Shown: piece by piece, positions 1-8,651 of the stretch
How positions within the stretch are numbered: position 1 is the first letter of the stretch
How the letters are laid out: each line of letters opens with the position of its first letter
NCBI RefSeq assembly: GCF_002897295.1
Contig: NZ_BEXF01000027.1
Coordinates: 1-64,000, forward strand
From: Brevibacillus reuszeri
GTDB taxonomy: Bacteria; Bacillota; Bacilli; Brevibacillales; Brevibacillaceae
DNA: 64,000 nucleotides
Direction of reading: 5' to 3'
Translations under genes and position numbers: made by a program
The notes under the pieces: model-generated
What the model was told of the DNA's origin: nothing
What the model saw: the letters and a program-made list of their open reading frames with translations, nothing else
Databases searched by the model: none

Positions 1-33
1 ATATCGACTACTATAACTGCAAGCGAATCAAGA

Positions 34-77
34 CAAAATTAAAAGGCTTGAGTCCAGTACAATACCGAACTCAAACC
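34..77 (-). terminator. Probable terminator downstream of spoVT
   Basis: Read on the minus strand, GGTTTGAGT pairs with ACTCAAGCC (nine pairs including one G-U) across a 15-nt loop and is followed by TTTTAATTTT. It lies about 80 nt after the spoVT stop codon, and no other gene is visible between them. Confidence 0.55.
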
Positions 78-156
78 CTTCAGATTGCTTAAATAAAATA
101 CGTGTCCAACTTTATGGGGTCACTTCAGACATGCGAGGCTGCTTCTTTTTACACAC

Positions 157-699
157 CTATTGCTCCATCTGTTTGGCGAGGAATCCGGCTGCTGTTTCTG
201 CCATTTTCATCTCCAAGTCGCTCATCTTGGTGGATTCATTTTTATTGAGAAGAATGACTGACCCGATTGGATCGCCGCCGGCTACGATAGGAGCAACCAC
301 GAATGATCCATACGTCTCATTCATGTCGCGACAAATCTCATACGATCCCGCATTTTTCTCCAGGCGTGTTTTTCTTTCCTCCAAGCTCTTTTCCACAATG
401 CTGCCAATTGCTTTTTCCAGATATTCCTTTTTTGACGCACCCGATACGGCAATCACGCTGTCCCTATCCGAAATCAATACGGTATGATTCATACTCTCAT
501 AGAGAGAGTCAGCGTATTCTTTTGCGAAATCTCCCAGTTCTCCAATTGGTGAATACTTCTTGAGAATGACTTCTCCGTCACGGTCCACAAAAATCTCAAG
601 CGGGTCGCCTTCACGAATGCGCAGTGTACGACGAATCTCCTTGGGAATCACGACCCTGCCGAGGTCGTCAATTCGACGAACGATACCAGTTGCTTTCAT
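157..699 (-). CDS. spoVT: Stage V sporulation protein T (AbrB-family regulator)
   Basis: DNA-binding transcription regulator of the forespore that tunes sigma-G-dependent genes. The first ~50 residues form a SpoVT/AbrB swapped-hairpin domain (MKATGIVRRIDDLGRVVIPK), and residues ~55-180 form the GAF-like domain typical of SpoVT. The length (180 aa) matches the B. subtilis protein closely, and the N-terminus resembles AbrB, encoded at 22.8 kb. A GAGG ribosome site precedes the ATG. It is last in the minus-strand series that includes mfd and a PrsA-like gene, but it has its own sigma-G-like promoter about 165 nt upstream, so it is probably a separate forespore transcription unit. Confidence 0.96.
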   Translation of the reverse strand: MKATGIVRRIDDLGRVVIPKEIRRTLRIREGDPLEIFVDRDGEVILKKYSPIGELGDFAKEYADSLYESMNHTVLISDRDSVIAVSGASKKEYLEKAIGSIVEKSLEERKTRLEKNAGSYEICRDMNETYGSFVVAPIVAGGDPIGSVILLNKNESTKMSDLEMKMAETAAGFLAKQMEQ

Positions 700-864
700 G
701 TCATGTTGCCTCGCTTTCCCTGAGAAGTGGGTAGTGAAATGAAATGGTGTTGTTGGTTGGTTAGCTGTATTTTTTCCTGAAATTCTAATTTTAACTATGC
801 GTGACGGCTGTAATTTTTACCAGATTGTTTCAGTTACTCTCCCCCGGGTGGTAGCGAGTGATTA

Positions 865-893
865 TAGTATTTGCCCACGCTTCAAGAATATGC
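865..893 (-). promoter_or_regulatory. Sigma-G-type promoter for spoVT
   Basis: On the minus strand GCATA (889-893) is separated by 17 nt from AATACTA (865-871). This is close to the sigma-G consensus (GnATA, 17-18 nt, CATnnTA). spoVT is a known sigma-G regulon member in Bacillus, which supports the assignment. The leader would be about 160 nt. Confidence 0.6.
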
Positions 894-902
894 GAGAAAA
901 CG

Positions 903-933
903 AAAAAACAGGGAAATTTGCTTCCCTGTTTTT
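903..933 (-). terminator. Terminator of the PrsA-like gene
   Basis: AAAAACAGGGAA and TTCCCTGTTTTT form a 12-bp stem around a 6-nt loop, 17 nt past the stop codon of the foldase gene. The stem is A/T-flanked on both sides, so it could act in both directions. Confidence 0.85.
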
Positions 934-949
934 AAGTGAGCCTATGTTA

Positions 950-2020
950 TTACTTTGCCGCTGGGTGTTTTGCTTCAGGAACGTTGTACTTGGTGATGAG
1001 CTTGTCCAGCTCAGTTTTGCCAAATTCATCGTACCCTTTCTCCAGTGCACTTGCACGGAGCTGGTCTTTCATTTCGTCAAACGTTTTTTCTTTGCGGTTC
1101 TCTACCTTGATGATGTGGTAACCGTAGTCTGTTTTAACTGGTGGTCCCACTTCTCCAACTTTTTGTGCCAGGGATGCCTCTTTGAACTCAGGCACCCACT
1201 GCGTTACGTCAGCATTTTCATACAGGCCGCCAGTTTCCTTGCTGCCTGGATCATCCGTAAATTCCTTCGCGAGCTTTGCAAAGTCCTCCCCTTTTTTCAG
1301 GCGAGCTTCCAGATCGTTAGCCAGCTTCAATGCTTCCTCTGGCGTACGTTTTTCGGTGGAGATCAAAATATGACGGACAGAAGCAGTCGTACGGGACGCT
1401 TTATCCATGCTGTCATAAATCGGCTTCAATTTAGCGTCGTTAATGTCCTTTTTCAGCACATTGATCGAGTCGTTGATGAGCGCCATTTGGTTAATAACCT
1501 TTTCCTTGGTTACTCCTTGGCCCTCTATCAGCTTGGTAAACTTCGCTTCGTCTTTACCCAAAAAGCCCATGTACTGGCCTTTGATTTTCTCAAAGGTTTT
1601 TTCCGCCATATCCTTGGACTCTTTTTGGATCGCAGCATCAGCGCGGGACGCCAAAATTTTAGTCGCTGTGTACTCACGGGCAAAAGCTTTCAGCGCATCG
1701 TTGTCAGCAATCTCAATCATGCCGCCTTGTTGAGGATTCATGAAGTTGATAACACGCAAAAACTCTTCATACTCCTGACCTGTTACGGTTCCTCCCTGAT
1801 ACTCAACTACCACTGCCTTAGGATCTACCGTAAACGGCAAAGTCAGTTTAGGAAATTGAGTCAATGGATCATTGGCATCTGCCGCCTGATTCCCATTTTG
1901 GCCATCTGTCTGATTTGCTGGTGGTTGGTTAGACTGCGCATTTTCTTCCGCTTTTCCGCATCCAGTCATGAGTGCCACGACCAATACAGCCGAAGATAAA
2001 ATGGCTACAGAACGTTTCAT
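950..2020 (-). CDS. PrsA-like lipoprotein peptidyl-prolyl isomerase (parvulin)
   Basis: Extracytoplasmic foldase predicted to be anchored to the outer face of the membrane. Residues 1-21 are a lipoprotein signal peptide ending in a lipobox (LMTGC), so mature Cys21 would be lipidated. A Gln/Asn/Pro-rich linker follows, then a SurA/PrsA-type N-terminal helical domain. The parvulin domain spans about residues 213-308 (starts SVRHILIS, contains TGGLY and GYHIIKV). The C-terminus is helical. B. subtilis has no such gene between mfd and spoVT, so this is a lineage-specific insertion, separated from mfd by about 30 nt and probably co-transcribed with it. Its paralogy to the housekeeping prsA cannot be settled from this window. 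Confidence 0.9.
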   Translation of the reverse strand: MKRSVAILSSAVLVVALMTGCGKAEENAQSNQPPANQTDGQNGNQAADANDPLTQFPKLTLPFTVDPKAVVVEYQGGTVTGQEYEEFLRVINFMNPQQGGMIEIADNDALKAFAREYTATKILASRADAAIQKESKDMAEKTFEKIKGQYMGFLGKDEAKFTKLIEGQGVTKEKVINQMALINDSINVLKKDINDAKLKPIYDSMDKASRTTASVRHILISTEKRTPEEALKLANDLEARLKKGEDFAKLAKEFTDDPGSKETGGLYENADVTQWVPEFKEASLAQKVGEVGPPVKTDYGYHIIKVENRKEKTFDEMKDQLRASALEKGYDEFGKTELDKLITKYNVPEAKHPAAK

Positions 2021-2051
2021 AATTAAGGTTCTCCCTTCCTGGCAGGCCCAC

Positions 2052-5000
2052 TCATTTGTCTAGGACATAGGGCTCTTTCGTACCAGTGTCTCGACGCACC
2101 TGATCGAATTGACGCAGCAGCTTTTCAACCAACTGCACGCCTTCGTCTTCTCTTAACCCTTTTACTTTAACAGCAATAGTGATCTGTTGTCCACCCGAGA
2201 GCCCGACTCTCCGGCTCCAACTACTGGCAAGAGCAAACAAGGCTCCTCCATCAATGTTGTTGTTTTGGCTAGGATGCAGAAGCAGCTTGATTTCATCCGG
2301 GTTCTTTTGACTAATTTCCGTAATGTGGTGCTGTAGGGCATATACGCGCAATCTGGAAATGGTCAGGAGATTATCAACTGGCTTTGGTACAGGACCGAAG
2401 CGGTCGAGCAGCTCTTCTGCCAGATCATCGACGTCCTCCAGCGAAGAAACAGCCACAAACTTTTTGTACATTTCAATTTTTTGCCTGCTATCCGTAATGT
2501 ACAGCGAAGGAATATACGCATCCAGCTGCAAATTGATTTCCACAGGTGTCACAATTTCCTGCTTGACCTCGCCTTTCAGCTCATCGATCGCTTCCTTGAG
2601 CATCTGGCTGTACAAATCAAATCCGACTGTGTTGATAAAGCCATGCTGCTCAGCGCCGAGCAAATTACCCGCGCCGCGAATCGACAAGTCGCGCATAGCG
2701 ATCTTGAATCCGGAGCCAAGCTCGGTAAACTCCTTGATGGCCTGAAGACGCTTCTCGGCTACCTCTGTCAGTACCTTGTCGCGCTGGTACGTAAAGTAGG
2801 CATACGCGATCCGATTGGAACGACCGACCCGACCACGCAGCTGATACAGCTGGGACAAGCCCATTTTGTCAGCATTGTAGATAATCAGCGTGTTTACATT
2901 CGGGATGTCCACACCTGTCTCAATAATGGTCGTACTAACCAAAACGTCAAAGTTGCCCTCTAAAAAGTCGAGAATGACGCCCTCCAGCTCGCTTTCATTC
3001 ATCTGTCCATGGGCTACCGCGATACGTGCATCTGGAACCAGCATGGAAATCTGCTCTGCCATCTGCTCGATCCCCTGCACCTGATTGTACAGGAAGAACA
3101 CTTGACCATCGCGGGCGAGCTCTCGTTCAATCGCTTCACGAACCAGTGCCGGACTGTAATCCATCACGTATGTTTGTACCGGGAAGCGATTTTCTGGAGG
3201 CGTTTCGATGACAGACAAATCCCGAACGCCCAGCATCGACATATGCAACGTCCGCGGAATTGGAGTTGCTGTCAGCGTCATGACGTCGACATTCGTTTTG
3301 ATCTGCTTGAGCTTCTCCTTGTGACTTACACCAAAACGCTGCTCCTCATCCACGATGAGCAGACCCAGCTCGCGGAAATGCAGGTCTTTGGAGAGTAAGC
3401 GATGTGTACCGATGACGACATCGACTGTACCTTCCTTTAGCCCCTTCAAGGTTGCGTTCTGTTCTTTGCGTGAACGGAAACGACTCAATACCTCAACCCG
3501 AATCGGATATTCAGAGAAACGCTCGCGAAATGTTTCGTAGTGCTGCTGAGCCAAAATCGTCGTCGGCACAAGAACAGCTACCTGCTTGCCATCCATGACT
3601 GCCTTAAAGGCTGCACGAATCGCTACCTCCGTTTTTCCGTAGCCTACGTCTCCACATACTAGACGATCCATTGGACGCTTTCGTTCCATGTCAGTCTTGA
3701 CCTCTGCAATAGCTCGCAGCTGATCCGGCGTTTCCTGGTACGGGAACATCGACTCAAACTCACGCTGTTCTGTTGTATCCGTAGAAAAGGAGTGACCGAC
3801 TGCCGCTTCCCTGGCAGCATACAGCTTGATCAAATCCTCCGCAATGTCTTTGACCGAGGATTGTACCTTGTTTTTGACACGCTTCCACTCACTGCCGCCC
3901 AAGCTGTAGATTTTGGGAGTAGCTTCTTCGCTCGCCACGTACTTTTGCACATGGTCGATTTGGTCAATCGGAACAAACAAACTGTCGCCCGCAGCGTATT
4001 GAATATGAAGATAATCTTTATGAATTCCGAGTATTTCCTTGGTTTCAATTCCAAGGTATTTTCCAATACCGTGATTGACGTGCACGACGTAATCGCCCGG
4101 TTTTAACTCCAGGTAGTTCTTGATCCGCTCGGCATTGTTCATCGTTTGCTGTACTTTGCGCGCCTTGCGCTGCTTCGCTGTAAATACCTCGCCCTCCGTG
4201 ATGACGACAAGCTTATTCAAAGGAAGCTCAAATCCGGTTTGCAGGTTGCCCAAAATGATGGTTGGACGTCCCGGCGGCACCATTTCTACGACGTCTCCAA
4301 GTACATCTGCTTCCATCTCATAATCGTGCAGGACGCGTTCCAATCTTTTGGCACGCTCCATGTCTGCTGCTACGAAAACGATTTGATCCTGTGACTTTTT
4401 CCAACGAGCCAGCTCCGTTTTGAGCACGTTCATTTGCCCATGGAAATTTTGCATGGTGCGACAGGTCAGATTGACGATATTTTGCGGCTGTGTCTTCGGA
4501 GATTGTCTCAGGAAAAGGGACAAGTATACGATCTGCCGCTTTTTGGTCATCACGATATCTTCATACGTACGAGACAGGCTGAGATTGGCCATATACTCAC
4601 CCTGAATGATTCTGCCTGTGAGCCACTCTGCTTCTTCCTTTTGCAACTGAGCAGACGTATCCAAGACGCGAGAAGGCTCGTCAATAATGAGTAGAGTTTC
4701 CGCTGGCATGTAGGACAGAAGTGTATCCTCGGTTGGATATATCACCGAAATGTATGAATAAAGCTGAGGGAAACGCTGCCCCTGGCTCATTTTCTCAACA
4801 TCTGTCCCGATGCGCTCGACTACTTTTTCCTTGGCTCCACCATCCTTTAGTTTGGCAACGGTTTCACCAAGCTTTTGTTCTAAGCGCACAGCGGATTCTT
4901 GAAGCAACGGCGTCGATGCAAACATTTCTTTTGCCGGACCGAGGACATACGTCTGTACGGATTCCAGAGAGCGCTGGGAAAGCATGTCAAACGTACGGAT

Positions 5001-5609
5001 CGAGTCGATTTCCACATCAAACAGCTCGATTCGCACAGGCCATTCAGAATCGATCGGATACAGGTCGATAATTCCGCCGCGGACGCTCAATTCTCCTTTG
5101 CGCTCAACCATATCAACGCGCTCGTAGCCAAGCTCAATACAGCGCAGTAAAAAGGCTTCAATGTCCAGCTCTTCACCGACAGTGAGCTTGATTTGCGCTT
5201 CCTTCCAAACCTGTGGTGGCACCACTAATCGCCTCAAGCCTGCGAACGGCGCAACCAAAAAACCCGTAAAGCCTTGGGCCAAACGGTTGAACACATGAAT
5301 TCTTTGTGCCAGCATCTCTGGACTGGCCACGGCAAGCTCTGAACCGATCAACTCGTTGCCTGGATAGAGCAATACTTGATCGGGGTCAACTAGCTCGATC
5401 AAATCTTCATATACTTTTTGCGCTTGGTACATGTTATGGGTCACAACACAAACAGGGCGATCAGTCATCTGTTTCACTGCCGCCATAAGCGTCTGTCTGG
5501 CTGAGCCTGCCAAACCAGAGACGAGCTGTTCGTGTAGTCCCTTTTCCAGACCAGCCACGATCGTCCCGACATTTGTGTCCTGTTTCATCGGGTTAATGAT
5601 GACTTGCAT
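2052..5609 (-). CDS. mfd: Transcription-repair coupling factor Mfd
   Basis: ATP-dependent translocase that removes RNA polymerase stalled at lesions and recruits UvrA. The 1185 residues have the standard layout: a UvrB-like N-terminal module, a CarD-like RNAP-interaction domain (around LKPGDYVVHVNHGIGKYLGI), RecG-like helicase domains with Walker A GDVGYGKTE near residue 653, DEEQ box near 753 and LTATPIPRTL, then a C-terminal TRCF domain. Length is nearly that of B. subtilis Mfd. The ATG follows AGGGG by 8 nt. It lies downstream of fin as in Bacillus, though about 215 nt separate them here. Confidence 0.98.
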   Translation of the reverse strand: MQVIINPMKQDTNVGTIVAGLEKGLHEQLVSGLAGSARQTLMAAVKQMTDRPVCVVTHNMYQAQKVYEDLIELVDPDQVLLYPGNELIGSELAVASPEMLAQRIHVFNRLAQGFTGFLVAPFAGLRRLVVPPQVWKEAQIKLTVGEELDIEAFLLRCIELGYERVDMVERKGELSVRGGIIDLYPIDSEWPVRIELFDVEIDSIRTFDMLSQRSLESVQTYVLGPAKEMFASTPLLQESAVRLEQKLGETVAKLKDGGAKEKVVERIGTDVEKMSQGQRFPQLYSYISVIYPTEDTLLSYMPAETLLIIDEPSRVLDTSAQLQKEEAEWLTGRIIQGEYMANLSLSRTYEDIVMTKKRQIVYLSLFLRQSPKTQPQNIVNLTCRTMQNFHGQMNVLKTELARWKKSQDQIVFVAADMERAKRLERVLHDYEMEADVLGDVVEMVPPGRPTIILGNLQTGFELPLNKLVVITEGEVFTAKQRKARKVQQTMNNAERIKNYLELKPGDYVVHVNHGIGKYLGIETKEILGIHKDYLHIQYAAGDSLFVPIDQIDHVQKYVASEEATPKIYSLGGSEWKRVKNKVQSSVKDIAEDLIKLYAAREAAVGHSFSTDTTEQREFESMFPYQETPDQLRAIAEVKTDMERKRPMDRLVCGDVGYGKTEVAIRAAFKAVMDGKQVAVLVPTTILAQQHYETFRERFSEYPIRVEVLSRFRSRKEQNATLKGLKEGTVDVVIGTHRLLSKDLHFRELGLLIVDEEQRFGVSHKEKLKQIKTNVDVMTLTATPIPRTLHMSMLGVRDLSVIETPPENRFPVQTYVMDYSPALVREAIERELARDGQVFFLYNQVQGIEQMAEQISMLVPDARIAVAHGQMNESELEGVILDFLEGNFDVLVSTTIIETGVDIPNVNTLIIYNADKMGLSQLYQLRGRVGRSNRIAYAYFTYQRDKVLTEVAEKRLQAIKEFTELGSGFKIAMRDLSIRGAGNLLGAEQHGFINTVGFDLYSQMLKEAIDELKGEVKQEIVTPVEINLQLDAYIPSLYITDSRQKIEMYKKFVAVSSLEDVDDLAEELLDRFGPVPKPVDNLLTISRLRVYALQHHITEISQKNPDEIKLLLHPSQNNNIDGGALFALASSWSRRVGLSGGQQITIAVKVKGLREDEGVQLVEKLLRQFDQVRRDTGTKEPYVLDK

Positions 5610-5640
5610 TCACTAATCCCCTCTCTCATTCTTCTCGGGT

Positions 5641-5667
5641 AAAAACCTCTACCAGGACTATTCATGG
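5641..5667 (+). repeat. Intergenic repeat family B, copy 1 (partial)
   Basis: The segment beginning AAAAACCTCTACCAGGACT and ending TTCATGG nearly matches 23129-23156 and is related to 12862-12916 on the opposite strand. It lies between the mfd start and the fin stop; I see no gene in 5610-5824. Only the core of the family is conserved here. Confidence 0.5.
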
Positions 5668-5824
5668 CAAGGTGTTTGCTTTAAGAAAAAGTTGTTATGC
5701 ATTTCAGAAAGTTTGCCAAGAGACAGTACGCTATGGTGACCGAATGAGTCGACCATGCGAAAAGAAGCCTTAGCTCCCCAAGCTAAGACCTTGTCAGTGC
5801 AAGCCTTTCAAAAAGAGTATCCAC

Positions 5825-6055
5825 TTATTGAAGCGGGCTTCCAACCAGCGAAAGTTCTGGATTATGATTCAGCGCTTCACGGCAATAATCGCACGTGATG
5901 CTGACAACCGTATCTCCACTCTGTTCTCTCGATATTATAAGAGCACGTTCCTCTGGGGTCAAGGAATCAAACCCGAGCTGCGCTTCTGTCACTTGTGTTT
6001 CGTCAAATTCGGCAATTTTCATCCCGCAACAACGACACGTATATCGTATGCTCAT
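5825..6055 (-). CDS. fin: Anti-sigma-F factor Fin (YabK)
   Basis: Small zinc-binding protein that inhibits sigma-F in the forespore and helps the switch to sigma-G. The 76-residue protein begins MSIRYTCRCCGMK; the longer frame upstream is rejected because GGGGGTGG sits correctly before this ATG (6055) and the B. subtilis protein is also 76 aa. Two cysteine pairs (CRCC near residue 7 and CDYC near 55) are the zinc ligands of the family. It sits between pth/spoVC and mfd exactly as in Bacillus and has a sigma-F/G-like promoter directly upstream. Confidence 0.93.
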   Translation of the reverse strand: MSIRYTCRCCGMKIAEFDETQVTEAQLGFDSLTPEERALIISREQSGDTVVSITCDYCREALNHNPELSLVGSPLQ

Positions 6056-6087
6056 GTATATGCCACCCCCATACTGTTCATATCGCT

Positions 6088-6117
6088 TAGTATGGACTTT
6101 TCGATGGGAAATCATAC
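6088..6117 (-). promoter_or_regulatory. Sigma-F/sigma-G-type promoter for fin
   Basis: Minus strand GTATG (6113-6117), 18-nt spacer, CATACTA (6088-6094). The -10 is a perfect sigma-G/F-type match and the -35 matches four of five positions. It ends about 33 nt before the fin ATG. Forespore expression of fin is established in B. subtilis. Confidence 0.6.
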
Positions 6118-6163
6118 TAGAGGCACACGATCGCTGTACGAGTGCTTGAGTCATTCGTGCCTG

Positions 6164-6733
6164 TTATTTTTTCAAGCTGTTATAATGATTCATCACTTTT
6201 ATAAATGGCTCTCTTGTCCACATGGCGGCCGCATCTGCTGCAAGTGTAACAGCCTCGTTAATGTGTTCCTTCTCTGCAGCCGGGAATGCTTGCAGCACAT
6301 AATCACTGACGCTTCTTCCGGGCTCTGGACGGTTGATTCCTACCTTGATCCGTTTGAAATCCTGCGTACCCAAATGTGCAATCATGGACTTGATGCCATT
6401 GTGTCCCCCTGCACTTCCTTTTTCCCGCAAGCGCAGCTGTCCTGTCGGCAAATCCAGATCATCAAAAATGACGACCAAATCATCCGGGATCAGCTTGTAA
6501 AATTTCATAATTTCTGCGACCGATTCACCAGACAGGTTCATGTATGTTTGAGGCTTAACGAGAAGAACCTTTTCTCCTTCCAGTCTCCCCTCGCCTACGA
6601 GCGCACGAAACTTGTTTTGCGTAACAGGGATACCCCATTTCTCGCTAATCTTATCTATGGCCATAAATCCAGCATTATGTCTTGTGTCCTCATATTTTTT
6701 GCCAGGGTTGCCCAATCCGATGATCACTTTCAC
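6164..6733 (-). CDS. pth: Peptidyl-tRNA hydrolase
   Basis: Releases tRNA from peptidyl-tRNA that drops off the ribosome; known as SpoVC in Bacillus. The 189-residue protein starts MKVIIGLGNPGKKYEDTRHN, carrying the conserved Asn of the GLGNPG motif and the catalytic His of RHN-AG near residue 20; PQTYMNLSG and DDLDLP-G-LR-GSAGGHNG follow as in the family. Full length. It precedes fin in the usual order. Confidence 0.97.
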   Translation of the reverse strand: MKVIIGLGNPGKKYEDTRHNAGFMAIDKISEKWGIPVTQNKFRALVGEGRLEGEKVLLVKPQTYMNLSGESVAEIMKFYKLIPDDLVVIFDDLDLPTGQLRLREKGSAGGHNGIKSMIAHLGTQDFKRIKVGINRPEPGRSVSDYVLQAFPAAEKEHINEAVTLAADAAAMWTREPFIKVMNHYNSLKK

Positions 6734-6784
6734 TCTGCTTCCCTCCTAATCTCCCCTCATTGTACTAGAATGCCGACGTGAACA

Positions 6785-6812
6785 AAAGAAAAAGCCCCAC
6801 CGGGAGTGGAGC
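6785..6812 (-). terminator. Terminator of the spermidine-synthase-like gene
   Basis: On the minus strand GCTCCAC pairs with GTGGGGC (one G-U) around TCCCG and is followed by TTTTTCTTTTG, 14 nt after the stop of the upstream gene. Confidence 0.75.
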
Positions 6813-6825
6813 CAAAAAAGACGTG

Positions 6826-7800
6826 CTAATCTGTTTCATCCTCGATTAAAGCCAATACCTGATTGCTATCCGTTTGGATTTCATCCTCTTCCCAATATTT
6901 TGCGTATCCATAACGGATGTGGAACATATCTTTTAACCTTGCGGGGTTCAGGTAACGGTTAGGAACGGAAATTCGCACCTCTGCCGCTGAAATGGGTCTG
7001 GTGGAGGCTACCATAAATCCCCAATCCTCTTCGTACTCCACAATCAAGTCGAAATGGTAAGGCAATACGGAAAAACCTGCAGCTTTAAGCGTTGCTTGAA
7101 TGGTACAAAAATATTCGGGCATGGCAGACAGGACTGAGCAGGCAATGCCCACGATTCCTCCGGGATTCAAACGCTCCTGCAACAGTCTGTAAAATTCCCA
7201 GCTGTATAGTCGCCCCAGCGAGAGGCTGTTCATCGTCGGTTCAGGAAGATCCAGAATGATAGCATCCCACTTCTCATCGTTCTCCTCAAGAAAAGCTCTG
7301 CCGTCGGCTACTATCGTACGTACCTTGGGATGATTCAATGAGCCCTGATTGAATTTGACCAGCGGCTCCAGTGTCTTCCCGAACTCCATCATCACTGGGT
7401 CTATGTCGACAACGGTAATCTCTTTGACATCCGGATACCGAAGCACTTCCCTTGTCGTAATACCACCTCCCGCACCAATGAGCAGAACGCTGTCACGTTT
7501 TTTTGCCAGAGATAAAGGCACATGAATCAGCGCTTCCCCGTACATGTCCTCATCATCGGTCGTACCGAACATCACATATCCGTTTGCATACACTAACATT
7601 TGGTCATTGTGCTCAACCAGCGCGACCTTTTGAAAAGGCGTTTGAACCTTGCGCAGAACACGATAAGGCCCATCTGGTTGTTCATCCTTGGAAACGTACT
7701 GTCTGAGTATTCCTAACCAATACCGTACGAAAATCCAAACCAGTAACCCTACAACCGCTGCAATGCCTGCACCCGACGCAATCCAAAAAAGCTTGTCCAT
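6826..7800 (-). CDS. Membrane-anchored spermidine-synthase-like methyltransferase-fold protein
   Basis: Residues ~5-27 form one transmembrane helix. The rest is a Rossmann-like spermine/spermidine synthase fold: VLLIGAGGGITTREVLRYP is the nucleotide-cofactor loop, VVDIDP the acidic motif, and DAIILDLPEP the region that carries the catalytic Asp in true aminopropyltransferases. Membrane-anchored proteins of this type are often annotated as polyamine aminopropyltransferases, but the substrate cannot be inferred here. It is inserted between pth and rplY, where B. subtilis has no gene, and has its own terminator. It could instead methylate or aminopropylate another small molecule. Confidence 0.75.
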   Translation of the reverse strand: MDKLFWIASGAGIAAVVGLLVWIFVRYWLGILRQYVSKDEQPDGPYRVLRKVQTPFQKVALVEHNDQMLVYANGYVMFGTTDDEDMYGEALIHVPLSLAKKRDSVLLIGAGGGITTREVLRYPDVKEITVVDIDPVMMEFGKTLEPLVKFNQGSLNHPKVRTIVADGRAFLEENDEKWDAIILDLPEPTMNSLSLGRLYSWEFYRLLQERLNPGGIVGIACSVLSAMPEYFCTIQATLKAAGFSVLPYHFDLIVEYEEDWGFMVASTRPISAAEVRISVPNRYLNPARLKDMFHIRYGYAKYWEEDEIQTDSNQVLALIEDETD

Positions 7801-7888
7801 ACCTGTCTCGATTCCACCCTCTCTTTGTGTATATAGTCAAGGTATGAAATCGGTTCGTCTTTTGCTTGGATACCTGTCCCTTAAGGCA

Positions 7889-7924
7889 ACAAGAAAAAGG
7901 CTCAGAGCTGTCCATCTGAGCCTT
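7889..7924 (-). terminator. Terminator of rplY
   Basis: AAGGCTCAGA / TCTGAGCCTT form a 10-bp stem with an 8-nt loop; TTTTTC follows on the minus strand, immediately after the rplY stop. Confidence 0.88.
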
Positions 7925-7936
7925 CTACCTGATATT

Positions 7937-8560
7937 CTATACTTTTTTTGCCTGTTCTGTTGTAGACTCTGCCTGCTCCGCTACCTCTGCGGCAGCATGC
8001 TGTGCTTCGATGGACTCCTCTGACTTGGCTTTGACCGGCAGTACACTGATTAGCACTTCCGTAGAATCCAGCCCCAGCTCAACACCAGGAGGAATTTGCA
8101 AATCACTGACCAGTACGACATCACCAATATTGAAGCCATCCACATCTACCGTAAATGATTCCGGGATGTTTCCTGGCAGACAGCTTACCTCTACACTATG
8201 GCGGATGAGTGTTGCAACCCCCAGCTCCGGATCGCCTGTCATGAGGACCGGTACAGTCGTATGGATCTTTTCATTCATGTTAATCTTCTTAAAGTCGGCA
8301 TGCAGAATGTTCCCCATTAAAGGGTGGCGCTGCAGCTCGTACACCATCACATCATGTGCGCTGCCATCTACGCTTAATCGAAAAGGTTTGTTCGTCGCCT
8401 GATGGCGCAGAGCAGCATCCAGATCCTTGCCCAAGACTTGGATGGTCTGATTGCCCATATCGCTGCCGTAAACAATAGCAGGTACCCACCCATTTCTCCG
8501 CAATGCCTTAACGGTGTTACCCGTGCCTAGAGCGCGCGATTGTGCCTGTATCGCTTCCAC
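7937..8560 (-). CDS. rplY: Ribosomal protein L25, long (Ctc/TL5) form
   Basis: Binds 5S rRNA in the large subunit; the Bacillus homologue Ctc is a general stress protein. It has 207 residues: an L25 domain (~1-95, with RRNGWVPAIVYG), a C-terminal TL5 beta domain (~100-180) and a charged Ala/Glu-rich tail. The start is GTG at 8558-8560, eight nt after GGAGG. That ribosome site lies inside a stem followed by seven T residues (see the leader entry), suggesting control of read-through or translation. Position after prs is as in B. subtilis. Confidence 0.95.
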   Translation of the reverse strand: MEAIQAQSRALGTGNTVKALRRNGWVPAIVYGSDMGNQTIQVLGKDLDAALRHQATNKPFRLSVDGSAHDVMVYELQRHPLMGNILHADFKKINMNEKIHTTVPVLMTGDPELGVATLIRHSVEVSCLPGNIPESFTVDVDGFNIGDVVLVSDLQIPPGVELGLDSTEVLISVLPVKAKSEESIEAQHAAAEVAEQAESTTEQAKKV

Positions 8561-8621
8561 AAAAAAACCTCCTTCAGACCGCTAGTAAAAGTTTCCTCAC
8601 TAGCTTGTCCATCGGAGGTTT
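8561..8621 (-). promoter_or_regulatory. Structured leader / attenuator-like hairpin before rplY
   Basis: On the minus strand AAACCTCC (8614-8621) pairs with GGAGGTTT (8565-8572), enclosing GCTAGT (8599-8604) paired with ACTAGC (8581-8586). The outer stem runs directly into TTTTTTT and then the GTG start of rplY, and its 3' half is the Shine-Dalgarno sequence. The hairpin therefore looks like an intrinsic terminator after prs and also hides the rplY ribosome site. Its function is inferred. Confidence 0.6.
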
Positions 8622-8651
8622 ATTTCAATCCCCTAAAAGGGGAAGGCTTGA

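Noticed and set aside
797-1999. Long plus-strand open frame antisense to the PrsA-like gene (also similar ones at 5828-6781, 8685-9662 and 20001-21095)
   Set aside because: Each mirrors a well-supported minus-strand gene, lacks a ribosome site and shows no recognisable domain.
5825-6154. 109-aa form of Fin
   Set aside because: The internal ATG has a good ribosome site and gives the family length.
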